Of a stretch of 64,000 bases of DNA, positions 35,546 to 46,713 are shown piece after piece (positions within the stretch are counted from its first letter, which is position 1; each line of letters begins with the position of its first letter). The DNA is from Nymphaea colorata (lineage: Eukaryota > Streptophyta > Magnoliopsida > Nymphaeales > Nymphaeaceae): contig NC_045148.1 of NCBI RefSeq assembly GCF_008831285.2, positions 4,216,001-4,280,000 of the forward strand, in the 5' to 3' direction. The notes beneath the pieces are model-generated. The model was not told the origin of the DNA, ran no database searches, and saw nothing but the letters and a program-made list of their open reading frames with translations. Made by a program: the position numbers and the translations under genes.

Positions 35546-35706
35546 ATCACTCAGCCATCCACCACAACCTTTTCTTTCCTGATGCGAACTTCCGCCAGAA
35601 TGGTCATCACCTTCCGAATCATCGCAACTTTTTCTTTTGTCACCAGCTGCACATGGTTGTTGTCGAGCAGCGTAGTCGTAGTCTGCATGTCATCAAACAT
35701 TTTTCA
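35546..35706 (-). pseudogene. Second coding-like segment of unit R
   Basis: Minus-strand frame MFDDMQTTTTLLDNNHVQLV, then TKEKVAMIRKVMTILAEV and RIRKEKVVVDG, stop. The same peptide persists in copy B (about 53740-53900) and copy C (60673-60840, plus strand) with few changes. A second frame of the same DNA reads KRKSCDDSEGDDHSGG and KGCGGWLSDED, which has the look of the C-terminus of small WIYLD proteins, so it may instead be a downstream exon of the WIYLD gene at 39.4-39.8 kb. The sequence alone does not decide. Confidence 0.35.
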
Positions 35707-35769
35707 AATTCAGAAACTCAAGAAACACAATTTCATTGAGGGCGCCTTCTATACCTCTTTCTATGGATA

Positions 35770-36158
35770 GGAATGTTAATATATCCCATTTGGATCGGAG
35801 TATCTATTTCAAAAACATCGGATATGAAAAAAAGAATTAATATCTGATTAAGAAATCAAATCGGATTCAGATTTAAGCAATGACATCGGATTGAATTCAG
35901 ATTCAAATATATATAAATACATGATCAGATTCGAATCACATTTATTTTTAAACAAATAGCATATATCTAAGTCTCTTACATTTTGAAAATAGGCCAAATT
36001 CGGTTCAAAATTTGAATTTTAGTATGAACGTAAAAGTTGGATTCAAATTGGGAAATTGGATTCCCTACTTTGTTCATGTTCAAATCCAAATATGTGAATA
36101 TTTGAAAAATGACATACAGTTAAGGGTATATCCAATTCTAATTCAATGTTGACATCCC
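35770..36158. mobile_element. MITE M1 copy in R-A
   Basis: TA-flanked, left end GGAATGTTAATATAT, right end TTGACATCCC, AT-rich interior sharing TTACATTTTGAAAA and TTCGGTTCAAAA with the copies at 10.3, 53.96 and 60.25 kb. Being at the same place in all three R units, it inserted before R was duplicated. Confidence 0.65.
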
Positions 36159-36229
36159 TACCTCTTTCCTTTCAATTTATTTTCTATTTGAAACGAAATT
36201 GTATGAGACAACATTATATTACCCAACGG

Positions 36230-36445
36230 TTGATAAGTTTGTGTACTAGAACCATGTTGCTCCCTTGATGATGATTCCCCATGTTCAGTTGCGCCCTCCC
36301 ATGCCACCAACTCATTGCCTTGCGAAGCCGCCACCTCTTTTCCTTTCTCCTGAACAAATTAACATTCTCAGAGCAGAATTCACTGGCTTCTCTGGTCACC
36401 CATTGTCTAGAACAAAAGTGACATTCATATACTCTGAAATGTTGA
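36230..36445 (-). other. Possible C2H2 zinc-finger remnant
   Basis: The minus strand begins VYECHFCSRQ, the first half of a plant C2H2 finger, and stays open for about 60 codons, but the expected QALGGH and paired His do not follow. Copies B (LYECRFCSRQ) and C (VYECHFCSRQ) keep the same words. The plus strand of the same DNA is also open (HVQLRPPMPPTHCLAKPPP). Could be chance; both strands are listed so the reader can test them. Confidence 0.25.
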
Positions 36446-36453
36446 CACTTTTA

Positions 36454-36876
36454 GGGGGTGTGTTTGATGAAAGACAGAATTATGGAGTTCTAGAATCAAA
36501 AGTTTTTTTTTTGATGAATTGGGAATTGTCTTATTAAATAAAGCATTTTGAGTCCGGAATTATAGATTCAGTCTTGAATTGAATTTCTGAAATTGTGATT
36601 CTAGCCTCGGGGTTTAAACTATCATTACAAAATTTTATAAATTCTCATCTCTTTTTAAAGCACATGTCGTCATCATGGTCTTAATTCATCAATTCTAGAA
36701 TTTTAATTCCTGCTTTATCAAACACATCATTTCAATTCTTGAATTAAAATTCCAAACCATCAAACGTAAAGGGAAACTAAAACTGGAATTCTTTATTCCA
36801 ATTCTAATTTGATGTGGAATTTTTTTACTAAAATTTTAAGTCTAGAATCAAAATTTAAGGCCAACAAATGCCCCCC
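36454..36876. mobile_element. MITE M2 (PIF/Harbinger-like), copy in R-A
   Basis: Flanked by TTA on both sides (36451-36453, 36877-36879), with inverted ends GGGGGTGTGTTTGATGAA and the complement of GGGGGGCATTTGTTGGCC. TTA target duplication plus G-rich TIR is the pattern of Tourist/PIF-Harbinger MITEs. The interior is AT-rich and non-coding. Present at the same site in all R copies. Confidence 0.7.
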
Positions 36877-37535
36877 TTAATCTATTCACGTGGGAAAGGA
36901 GCCAATTCCAATTGGTATTATGGTCTGTCGGGGAAAAAGTATAGTGCAAGCAAAATGGTGTATGTTGAAGCATCACTGGGCGGGGACCAAATTGGACAGA
37001 GAAGTTGCAATTTCATAAAAGAACATGCAGAAAAAGCAAATTAATCCAAAAAAGGAGCACTTAATTGTCAGACTCATAAGTTACAGAAATGATTTATTTA
37101 TTTTTTTATTGACAAAGTCACTACAAATACTTGATCAATCTATGCTGCAACTAATTCACGACATAAAATGGAAACATGACACAAGAAGTGCAACATGCCA
37201 GTGACTGAATTTTTCATTAGGGGGCCAAACCAAAATTTTGAAATTTTAACAGGAACCGAAACATAACTTTTCTAAATTTTTGTATAGAGCTAACTGAAAA
37301 TTTGGAAAGCCCTGCATAACATTTTTTAAAAATTTCATGTAATTTAAAACAAAAAAAATTTAAGAAGGGGGGTGGGGGTGTGGGGGCTGCCCCCTGGCCA
37401 GTGAGACTTTGAGAAATGTCCAGATGAGTGATGCATGAAGTGCAAACAAAGAAGAAGAAAAAGCAAATGCAAGGCAACAATGGAGGGAGTTGTACAAATG
37501 CAGTAGTTAGAAGGCAACAATGTAATGAATAGTAA

Positions 37536-39448
37536 ACAGGTGGTTATAATAATTAAGGTTGTATTTGTTTCACTGTGGATTTAAGATCCAAGAATTTAAG
37601 GTCAGAACCCCCTTCCCTCCAATCCAACCTTAAACCCATGGTTTTTAACATGTACGTGGATTTACAATCTATGTTACTGAGATCCTCAGTTTGTTTAAGC
37701 TAAGAATCACCCAAAACACATCTTTTAATTCGGCCGCTAATTGAAGATATGAGACTATCAAATGCAACCTAGAGAAACAAACAATGGCAGCAAACAGTAA
37801 AGAGTATAAAGAAAGAACACAATCATGCAGTGGCGGAGCCAGGATATTTTGGCTAAAGGGCACTAAAGTCACCAGCACATGCCTGATGTGGGTGTTCAAT
37901 GAAAGTTTGAAGTCATCACAATGTCATTTTTTTTCAATTTTTCAGAGAATTTTGATGGCGCCCACACCAGTCCTCATGTATCTCCTCAACTACAATAGGA
38001 GAGCCGAATCTGCATTCACAACATATCGCTAGCTCGTCGACCCTCGTGTGTGTAAAGAATCTAGCTGAGTGGAGCTAACTTGTGAGTCCTCCAGATTGAC
38101 CCAAGCTATATACTGAAACCAACATGCAATTCAGCTCTGTAAAGGCTTAAGGTCGGGTTGAAGGCTGAAATTTTGTAGCATCCTCTTATGTTTCTTAACA
38201 ATTTATTTTCATGAACCATGCAAAATGCTTTAAGAAGTGTTTCAAGTAGTACGCATGAGCATGACTATCATAACCAAGAAAAAACGACAATTGAGAAGAC
38301 ACAAGGTCACTTGAGAATGTGCTAATGCTAATGAAGTGCATTTATACATTAAGGTGACTCAAACTCATTAAATGGTTAAAGATATTAGTTATATAACTTA
38401 CTTGAATCCATTAAGGTCACTCAAACTCGTTAAGTGGACACATTAATTAAAGATATTAGTTATATAACAAGAAAGAAATTCAAAAAGCAAAAAATAGAAA
38501 CTTTTATTTCACATGAAAAAGAAGCATGAAATCTTTCTCATGGCTCTTAGCTCCCCAACCGTGTATCCAGAATTTGCATGCCGTTGAGAGGTTGTAACTC
38601 TTAACAGAGGGAAACCAAAGTTTCGGAGGTAAAACCTGGTTTTACTTTGAAAGAAGGTTTTAGCTTGGATGAGTTGAAAAGTGGGTTGGATGAAAACCCA
38701 GTTTCCACAAAATCTGTTGTTTACCAAAGTTTTGGTAGTGTGACCCAAATGTAAAAGCTATTTTCTAAATGCTCCTTAAAAGAATTGGTCTTCACTAAAG
38801 CAAGCTTTCTGAAAACTTGGTTTTTGAAGCCCCGTTAAAATTTTCACTAATTAAGAACAACGATGCATAATAACAACTCCCCTCATTCAAAGCCAACTAT
38901 AAAAAAAAAAGAATCAACAACTTATATCATGTCTTCGAGAAAGTTGGCACAATGGTTGGGGCGAAGTATTGGTAAGTGGCCAGTTCTTATTTGAAATTAT
39001 TGGGACATTAACTTTTCATGCTGCAAAAAAGGCGGCCACTGATGCACTAGTTGAAGTATACAGGGGTGATACTTCGATGCACCAGAAAGCTGTGCATCTT
39101 AAGAGGATGAGAGATTAGGTGGTAACTTCAGCTCTCTTCTTGGGTGGTAAAAAAGAAACTTTTCTCTTGGTCAGCCAAAAAAAAAAAGTGCTCACATAAT
39201 TAATTAAAACGAGACACCCTAAAAACTACTAAGAAAAAAATCAACTATTACAAAATGATAATGGGTCATATTACTTTGTATGTTACAGTAATGGGCCACA
39301 GCGATTTTGTATGTTACAAGCAAAGCACTTGAACGGAAGCCTACCACGACACAAATTTACAAAACAGCTCGTAATCGAAATGCCACATGAGTTCCGTAAG
39401 AACAACTATGATAAAAGAAATTTATAAAATGTCAACATCTACCATTAC
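37536..39448. other. Intergenic or long intron of the WIYLD gene
   Basis: AT-rich, no coding domain seen. A lone GTGGCGGAGCCAG word at 37829, typical of the end of a plant TIR element, lies here, and a run of A at 39177-39187 ends a possible short retroelement. If the WIYLD gene continues into R-A this is intron sequence; otherwise it is intergenic. Confidence 0.4.
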
Positions 39449-39814
39449 CTTTTGTTGTTCCAAAAGAGTATCAATCAAAATCCTGTAGGAGCCATCTTCG
39501 ATGAACCGCCATACTATTTTGTCACCATAAACCTTGAGATCGAAATCAAAAGAATCATAAACGCAATGGAATGCAGAAAAAAACAGTAACCCAAAACAAT
39601 TCGTTCAATGAACTAATTACCTTCTTCAAGGAATCAATTGCGCTCTTAATCTGACTTCTCGAAAAACCCAGCGGCAACATAGCGTCGTAGGCAGCATCGA
39701 CGCGCTTAAGTCCCACCTGAAACAGTTCGACTAAATGAAACACGAAGTAGAGGATGAAGAGAAGGAAGCAATTGGGTAGTGCTATCTCAGAGAAAAGAAA
39801 ACCTTCTTGTTCAT
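39449..39814 (-). CDS. WIYLD-domain protein, first three exons
   Basis: Exons 39814-39803 (MNKK), 39716-39621 and 39532-39449, all with GT-AG junctions and all in phase 0, give 64 residues: VGLKRVDAAYDAMLPLGF, SRSQIKSAIDSLKK, VYGDKIVWRFIEDGSYRILI and DTLLEQQK. This is the WIYLD domain, a plant module of about 60 residues found at the N-terminus of SUVR-type histone methyltransferases (where it binds ubiquitin) and in small uncharacterised nuclear proteins. No SET or pre-SET domain is visible downstream, so the small-protein type is more likely, or the gene is truncated. Later exons are not identified with confidence; the segment at 35546-35706 is a candidate. The frame is open upstream of the Met, so the start is provisional. 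Confidence 0.7.
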
Positions 39815-40492
39815 CACTCCGGGGGGAGAAAAGGCAAGGGTCGTCCCCGATTGAGAACAGTGTTCAACTTTCGAAGATCTGCTCCCACCTGTGCCGTCTG
39901 CTTCAGGCTTCTGTCTGGTGTCAGTATAGAAACATGCATCATGTTAAAAACTGTCTGAAAATCAGACATCCCTCTTAAATTTTGCCTCCAAAACCGCATT
40001 TAAAGGTATCAAACACGCCCTTACTATTTATGTAACTTTTCTTTTTGTCTTTCGAAAACTTAACTCCAGATTGGTTTTACATAAAGAAAAAGAACTTGGA
40101 GTTGATTTTCTAATGCTGTGTGAAGTTTGTTGTTTAAATTGTAATGACCTGTTTCATTCTTATTTTTCAAGTAATAACGAATTTGAATGCCAACATCAAT
40201 TAGGGTAAGGGCAGTCCAACTTCGGATTTGATATTAACTGTTATTTCAGTTGCGATTTTCTTTTTTCTGCTTTTTAAATTAGAGGTTTCATCTAGATGAA
40301 ATTACCTTTTGAATCAATTCTTAAATTAATATCCATCTAAGAGTTCACTCAGTTGGCTAAAAACACGCGTCTCGTTTTTGCTTATCAAAGCATATTGACC
40401 TACAGCAAGACGGATGCATTCGCTACATATTAAGTTTAGTTTGACTGCTCATAAATCCTAAGTAGCCCTCAGAAATGAGCGATTAATGGGAT
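39815..40492. other. Upstream region of the WIYLD gene
   Basis: The plausible 5' leader and promoter of the minus-strand WIYLD gene. No clear TATA position can be assigned. Ends at the left edge of direct repeat D1. Confidence 0.4.
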
Positions 40493-42125
40493 TAATAATG
40501 AGTTTCTTCATCAATGGCCACGCAAGTGATTGCTCCTATCCTACATGCATATAAAGCTTGAGTGTTAAGGGTCAGTTGAACAGAAGGAGTATCTTTTAGG
40601 ACCTAAGACTTGAAGGTTAACTGTTGGTGCTGAAGCACGGTTCAGGAATCAGGCTTGCAGCTAAAGTGCTTGATAGGGTGGTATTAGGACCTAAGACTTG
40701 AAGGTTAACTGTTGGTGCTTAAGCACAGTTCAGGAATCAGGCTTGTAGCTAAAGTGTTTGATAGGGTGGTATTGACTGTTCTAATCATAGTCTGGTTAGG
40801 GCTTTGGTTATTCTGTAAGCTAAAGCATGATTTGAGGGTCTGCGAACAAAGTTTTAGTTGTCTGAAGCTAACAGTTCTATACATTATAATCAAAAGAACA
40901 GAGCTTGAGTTAGCAAAGACTGGACTCAATTGGGCTAACTTGACTGGTTCTGGATCAATCCGTGATCATCTACGTTTATTAAGGGATTTTCAAAGTTAAA
41001 TAAAAGAAAAACCATTCATAATGGAGAAGGGCCTGTGTTTTTCTCCACTAGCTTCTTTTATTCTTCTTGTTTCTGTGCATTGAGGGTCCATGCCTCTATA
41101 AAGGTATGATGTTTTGTCTTTTGTTTATTTCATGCATGGATGGTATACAAATCATTCTATAATGGCATTGCAGATGGTTTCCTCCTGTATGTTGTCTCTC
41201 TTTAGTTTTCCAGTTTGGATAGTACCAAAAGCATGAGGCAACTTGTGTACATGATTTGAATGTGATCAATATTGTGCCTCTGTGTTTTTGAGAGCATGAT
41301 TCACATGATACTCTTAGTATATAAAAATGTATTTACGTTGTGTACATTTTGTTTTATGTGTGGCATCTATTAACATCTATCTCCAATTGTGGATATACCC
41401 TGCATTTATTGGTTGCATATATATGTTGTAAATATGATGCAAGTATGATGTTAGTCTACAACATGCTGAAATAAACCAAGAGTAGACATTGTACTGACAA
41501 CTTCCCCATGTTCTAATGCTATTTACCCGTTCAGGTGATCATGAATAAAAGGTATGTGACAAAGCTAACATATTGTACAATAATCTGATGGTGCCTAACG
41601 AATCTGTGTTGTTTAAGTGACTTTTGTATTTTCTACTTGTTATGAAACATTCGCATGACGGTCTGATTTAAATTGTGGTTTAGCACTGGCAATTTAGAGT
41701 TGGTAACAGCACTTAATGGCAGAAGTTCATCGTTTGAAAAGTGATTTCCACATGCTTTAATTAAAATTTAAATTGATACTGTTAATTTAAAAAAAATGCC
41801 TAAAAAAATTAGGGTCATTAGTGTTTGGTATCAGAGCAATGGATTGTAATCCAAAGAACTGAGCATGATCATGTTAGGAACAATTTAAGGTTGCTGCTTT
41901 GAGATCAGTTTTTGGTTTTATGTGTAGTGATTTTAAGAGAATTGGACCTGGACAAGCCTACTAAACTAAGACTTGGGGGTTTGACTAAGATCAAACTGGA
42001 TCAACATCATTGGTTCATAAGTTATAATCCAAAGAAGCTGAACTCAGTCAACCTAGGACCAAATTAAGGCATGGTATTTAGAGTCAAACCTAGATAGGGC
42101 TACAATCCAAATGGACTAGGTCTGG
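40493..42125 (+). repeat. Direct repeat D1 (LTR-like with primer-binding site)
   Basis: At least 1.63 kb highly similar to 62447-64000 in the same orientation, starting at ATTAATAATGAGTTTCTTCATC. TGGTATCAGAGC at 41826-41837 is an initiator-tRNA type primer-binding site, so the sequence before it is probably an LTR and the rest the leader of an LTR retrotransposon. Both copies extend past the site, so they are two separate element copies, not the two LTRs of one element. D1 has an internal 88-bp tandem duplication that D2 lacks. Confidence 0.75.
40598..40773. repeat. 88-bp tandem duplication inside D1
   Basis: 40598-40685 and 40686-40773 (both start AGGACCTAAGACTTGAAGG) differ at only a few bases. 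D2 carries a single copy at about 62556, so the duplication followed the separation of D1 and D2. Confidence 0.93.
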
Positions 42126-43605
42126 TGCAGATTGAGTCAGGCTTGCAGTCGCATGGGTTATAATCCAAATGGATTGAGCTTTCTTCTCCAAGAACCAAAA
42201 TATGACTTAATGGGCTTAGGTGGTGTTACATTACACTTGGCCCAAAAACAAGTCTTGTGGGGTTATATTCCAAATTCCTTATACTAGTGAAGCAAAGGCT
42301 TCACTTAGAAGAAAAACAAAACACAAAGAAGAAAACTTACATAGAGGACGTGGCGTGCACCCTTGGAGTGAAAGGAAGGAGAGAAGAAATATAAATATAT
42401 GGAATGGCAAAAGATGAAAGGAAGTAAAGTGAAAAAGGGAGAAAGGAAATGAGATAAATGGGGAGAAAGAAAGCAAAGAGATAGAGAGCAGAGAAAATGA
42501 GATACTCTTGGATGCCTCTCCCCCACGGCTTGAGAGATATTTATTGTAGGGGGAGAGGCCAAAACTAGTGGGCTTTTAACCATTATGCGAACCTACCAAA
42601 ATCAATAGATTTCAAATTAATGGTTTTAGATTTTTGTTGACATCTCCATTTAAATTATTTTCTAAATTGAAACAATTAAAAAAAGGCGCTTGGCCCACCT
42701 TTTTGAAAAAAGTGGGTGGTTTTTTTAGAATATCAGATCCAGGGCAGGAAATATCCAGACATAATAATAGTGAAGGCAGTGCATCATGATTCAAATTGGA
42801 ATACTCTAGAAGTGAAAGTTATACACAACTAGAGGAGATCTAATCTGGACCAATGACAGCCCAGTGAAAACTTAGAATAATCTGGATTAATGACAATTCA
42901 GCCAGAACTTGGAATAATCAAAGAAGAAATTCTGTGAATGGTCTTGGAAAATCAGATCCTAAAATAAAGGAAAAGACCTCTTCAATCGAGCAATTGTAAG
43001 TCTCCATCTTCTTCATGGAAATGTCACCAAATGAAGGTTGATGTAGGAGGCTTTCCATCTAAACCACATTAATTTTTTTTCGTTTTTGTGCATCATCTTT
43101 TTTTTTAATTTCTATGCAACATGTTCTTTTATGGTATCAAAAGATTTTAATTTACCCTACCCTTATTCTTTTATGACCAGCACAGGGGCTAGCATTTGGT
43201 GAAAGTTCTACATCGATGGTTCTAGAACATAATAGCTCTGATGCTGCAAGTACTACCTTTCATTTCTTTCTCAATTTCCAGCTAGCATTTTTTTAAAGGT
43301 GAAGTTGACATCAAAAAATTTTCTTTTGTGGAATCACAATTTACCCCATCCTTATTCTTTTATGACCCACATGGTTTTATTGACAAATCTATGCCCTCCA
43401 AATTTGTTATTAATAATTAATGGAATATCAAACCCAAACCAATATTGAACAGAAAATGCATCACTTAAGGTGAAATCTTCATTAGTTTTCAAGTTGCTCT
43501 ATAGTAGCAGCAGTAGCTAACTGAACACTGTCAAAATAAGATAGGTTAAAACATGTCACAATAAAATCGAAAAGCATAGACTTTGACCAACAAGAAGTAG
43601 CTTGA
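42126..43605. other. Probable continuation of the D1 element, no gene
   Basis: Words such as TTATAATCCAAA continue the style of D1 to about 42.2 kb. A purine-rich plus strand lies at about 42300-42500. No coding domain recognised up to the Copia remnant. Confidence 0.4.
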
Positions 43606-44170
43606 CTGAAGAGTTTTAACAGTTCCCCTCAAACTTGGCATGATTGAGTGACATAATGCTAACAAATTTTCTAAACTTCAATGGTGGCTAACTCGATGTA
43701 AACATGTCAACAACTTGGTCTTCAGCTGTTGCATGCTCAAGAGAAATCGATCCTTCTTCATATGTTCTTCTTGTAAAGAAAAGGCTGCAAATTTTTTAAA
43801 ACTTGAAGAAGAAAAAAGCATTTCATAGTCCATTGTACTTCCTGCATACCTTATCATTCTTAATATGAGCACTCATAAATTAACTTATTACATAGACAAC
43901 ATGTGTTATATCAGGTCTAGAAATGGTTCAATAAATCAAGCTTCCAACAAGTTTTCTGAAAAATGTAGGATGTTCTAATTTCTTTCCTTTGAGAGATATT
44001 AGCTTGACATCTGCTTCCATGGGAGTTTCTGCACTTTTATTGTCATCATGTAGTATAGCTTTGGCCACAAGATCTATTGCGTATTTGTGTTCAGATAGAA
44101 ACAGTCCCCTTCCTCAGTAAACAACTTTTAGACCCAAGAAATACTTTAAGGAAACAAGTTCTTTCATTTC
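43605..44170 (-). pseudogene. Copia RT/RNase H remnant
   Basis: A minus-strand frame beginning EMKELVSLKYFLGLKVVY continues LFLSEHKYAIDLVAKAI, ETPMEADVKLISL, LVGSLIY and RPDITHVVYVIS, then (in another frame) YEEGSISLEHATAEDQVVDM. This is the end of a Copia pol, from after the YVDD box to the RNase H terminus. Five or more stops. No LTRs found around it. It belongs to a different lineage from the 15-21 kb element (short RPDI wording, no KGDKFSL). Confidence 0.85.
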
Positions 44171-44694
44171 AAATGTTTGTGCAAGTCTTTTCTCTCCTTC
44201 CTTCTTCCGACTCAAGAGGTCGATAAACGGCAAAGACCAAAGGGGCAGATAACTCCCTCAATGACTCCGGCAGGCCTGAAATCTGAAACAGAAAGGGATA
44301 GGGCTCGGGAGACAGAAGAGAAGGAGAGAAATGAGAAGGGCTAGGGCAGCTTGGCGGTGAAGACGGGGGCAAAGACGGAGTCTCAAGGTAGCATGGGGGC
44401 GGAGAAGGAGGAGAAGAAGAGAAAGACGACGGGGACAGGCGCAGAGATGGAGGAGAAAGGCAGTTCAGAGACGGAGATGGAGGAGGAGAGAAAGACAAGA
44501 GGTCGAGGGCTGGGGGTCGGGGGCTCGAGGTTGGGGGCAGGAGGTTCTGTCTGTTCCGAGAGTTAGCCCAGAACAGAGGGGAACATAAATAGAATTTATA
44601 CTCTTGTCCAATCACTTGTCGTGTCCAGCCTGTCCTGTGTCCAGCGTTTGACGAAAAAATCAACTAAACAGGACATGCTTGTTCTGTTCCACGT
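44171..44694. other. Purine-rich low-complexity stretch
   Basis: From about 44310 to 44550 the plus strand is almost all A/G (GGAGAAGGAGGAGAAGAAGA). Open frames here on either strand reflect composition, not genes. Confidence 0.6.
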
Positions 44695-44920
44695 ATAGAT
44701 ATTTGATGCATGAATATGATGAATTGGCCTATAGATGTTTGAGTGAGTTGTGAGAGCTCTATGCTTAGTATCGGACTAATGTGTAATCCCTATACCTCCC
44801 CCTTTTTAATTCATTGTGTATTTGGTTAGGTGGAGGGACTTGGGGACGTTTTGTATTGACTTGCAGGGTTCATTTTAGACGGGGTATATCTCTGGTAGGG
44901 ATCGTGATCTTGTTCTAGTC
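44695..44920 (+). mobile_element. Fragment of LTR element E2
   Basis: Diverged match to 22738-22960 (shared TGATGAATTGGCCT, TTAGGTGGAGG and GTAGGGATCGTGATCTTGTT). Only about 225 bases, so a truncated LTR/leader piece. Confidence 0.7.
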
Positions 44921-45868
44921 CCATTATGGGTGGTCAGTTGCCTAAAGAAGGACAATAAACAATCTGTAAGTCTACCACTGGTACATGATCAGTCGTTATT
45001 GTGTGGTTGTTCTCGTTTGCATTACATAAAAATGTTGTATGAATAAATCAATGCCAATTTAATTTCCACCCTCAAGTATTAGCGACTTGTCAACAAGGGA
45101 AGCTAAATTATGGTTGCAATCAATGTTCTTGTCATTTATGTGCATAATTAAACATGAGACTATTCATTGTTTCTATTAACCATACATAACAATAAGATAA
45201 GTTTGACTTTGAATTGGTTGATAGAAACTGAAATAATCTAAAGGTAACATCACATTGAAATTTTCGCCAAGTTCTCTCCTCAATTTCACTTTCCCATGTG
45301 ATCGTTAATGGAAGAAATTGTGACGAGCTTCTTCCACTGTCGTGATTATTCAACCAATTGGTTCATGTTGTGATTTCAATTTTATGAATTATGAATTTTG
45401 AATGCCATAGAGCCCTGTGGGTTTCACTTAAAATTGTTTTGGCTTCAAAATGAATCTATTTAATAAACTAGTTTTATCATGTGGATACTGGAAAGATGCA
45501 TTTACTTGGGTTTGAAACTTGGAAAGTGGACTTCATTTGGACAGAGACCATGAACATCAATATGAACATCAATATAGCTTAGATAAAATGTTGAAGGATC
45601 GGTTAATTTCAGATGTGGATTTTGAAGTTTAATTTTTCATGGATATAGTTGAAGTCAAGATTTTGAATTACTTAAGCTGATCCATGCCTGGATTTGAAGA
45701 TCACACAGACCAGATATCGAAGGGGTCCAAGCAAAATGCAATGACACACTTCAATAGCGGAGCTATATGTGGGCTGATATGGACCATTACTCACTAAATT
45801 GCCTTATTTACATATTAGAGGAAGATATACTCCATAAACTGCATTAAAAAGGCGACACTGACAAAGCG

Positions 45869-45902
45869 AGTGGCGGAGCCAGAAAAAATGGTTGGATGGG
45901 TA

Positions 45903-45955
<53 letters not shown>

Positions 45956-46063
45956 GTATATTTATATAATGATAAATGTCTAAAGATGGTTATTCAAAAA
46001 TAAAAAAAGTTTAAGAGACTGGTGCAGTAACTGCCTATACCAGCCACCATGTGGCTCCACTAC
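45869..46063. mobile_element. Small TIR element with (TA)n core
   Basis: Ends are inverted: GTGGCGGAGCCAGA at the left and the complement of GTAGTGGAGCCACATG at the right. The middle holds TA repeats (about 45906-45960). A matching inverted copy is at 61584-61799. GTGGCGGAGCCA-type ends are common in plant non-autonomous TIR elements; no superfamily is claimed. Confidence 0.6.
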
Positions 46064-46713
46064 TACACAAAGCACGCACTCGCAAAGCATAGGACCTCAC
46101 ACATTTTCCCCAGAGTGCCAAACTTGTCGTCCTAACTCATGAATGATGGAACCAAGTTTACGATCAATGCCTAAATTAAATTAGGAAGAATGCGAAACCA
46201 AGCAAAACAAAATGTAATTGATTGTAAAAAAGAAAAGAAATGTCAAATAATGATTAAAGTTTGATCTCTGATTAAAAACGAGTCTAACACCCTTTATATG
46301 GATTAAAAGCGGATCCATGGATCTGAATCCAAACAAAAGAGAATAATAAATAAAATCCAAAATGTGAGAAGTAGATATTGATGCTCTGCTGCTGCATCAT
46401 TTCCCTTGAATTGACAAAAAGTCGTTCTCGATCAATCAAACTGTTCAACTCCATAGACGTGGTTGTAGGAGGATGGTATTAGATTGTGGTCATCTAGATC
46501 AGATTTATGTTTGGATCTATGATTAAATATTTGGGTTGGACTTAAGTTCAAGTTTAGAAGTTGGGATGGATTTAGGCATGAATATGGATATGGTTTAGGA
46601 TTGAAGATCCTATTCAGGTCTAGGCTTGGGTTTGAGTAAAAATAATATGGTTCGAGTTTGAGATAGGTTTAGGGCAACAAATCTGGTATCGGTCCACATC
46701 TGGTTATTGGGAA

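Larger units (their letters stand above)
34195..37535 (+). repeat. Duplicated unit R, copy A
   Basis: Shares long, collinear similarity with 46735-55580 (copy B, minus the LINE) and, inverted, with 59108-61510 (copy C). It contains, from left to right, the coding-like segment at 34571-35130, a second coding-like segment near 35546-35706, MITE M1, a Cys-motif segment at about 36230-36440, MITE M2, and a GCAACAATGGAGGGAG-bearing right end. Its left part, present in copy B from 45431 to 46735, is missing because LINE-1 sits there. The unit has no clear TIR or LTR, so it looks like a segmental duplication of genic DNA rather than a transposon. Confidence 0.8.

Noticed and set aside
34195-37535. 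Unit R as an LTR retrotransposon or Helitron
   Set aside because: No terminal TG...CA repeats, primer-binding site, terminal inverted repeats or CTRR hairpin end were found at its limits.
38940-39190. Possible SINE ending in an A-run
   Set aside because: No convincing A and B boxes or target duplication could be seen.
40712-40999. 95-codon frame in D1 with a counterpart at 62579-62866 in D2
   Set aside because: Conserved only because the DNA repeats are similar; many changes are non-synonymous and the frame lies in an LTR-like region before a primer-binding site.
44169-44663. Minus-strand 164-codon Ser/Pro-rich frame
   Set aside because: Low-complexity translation of a purine/pyrimidine tract.
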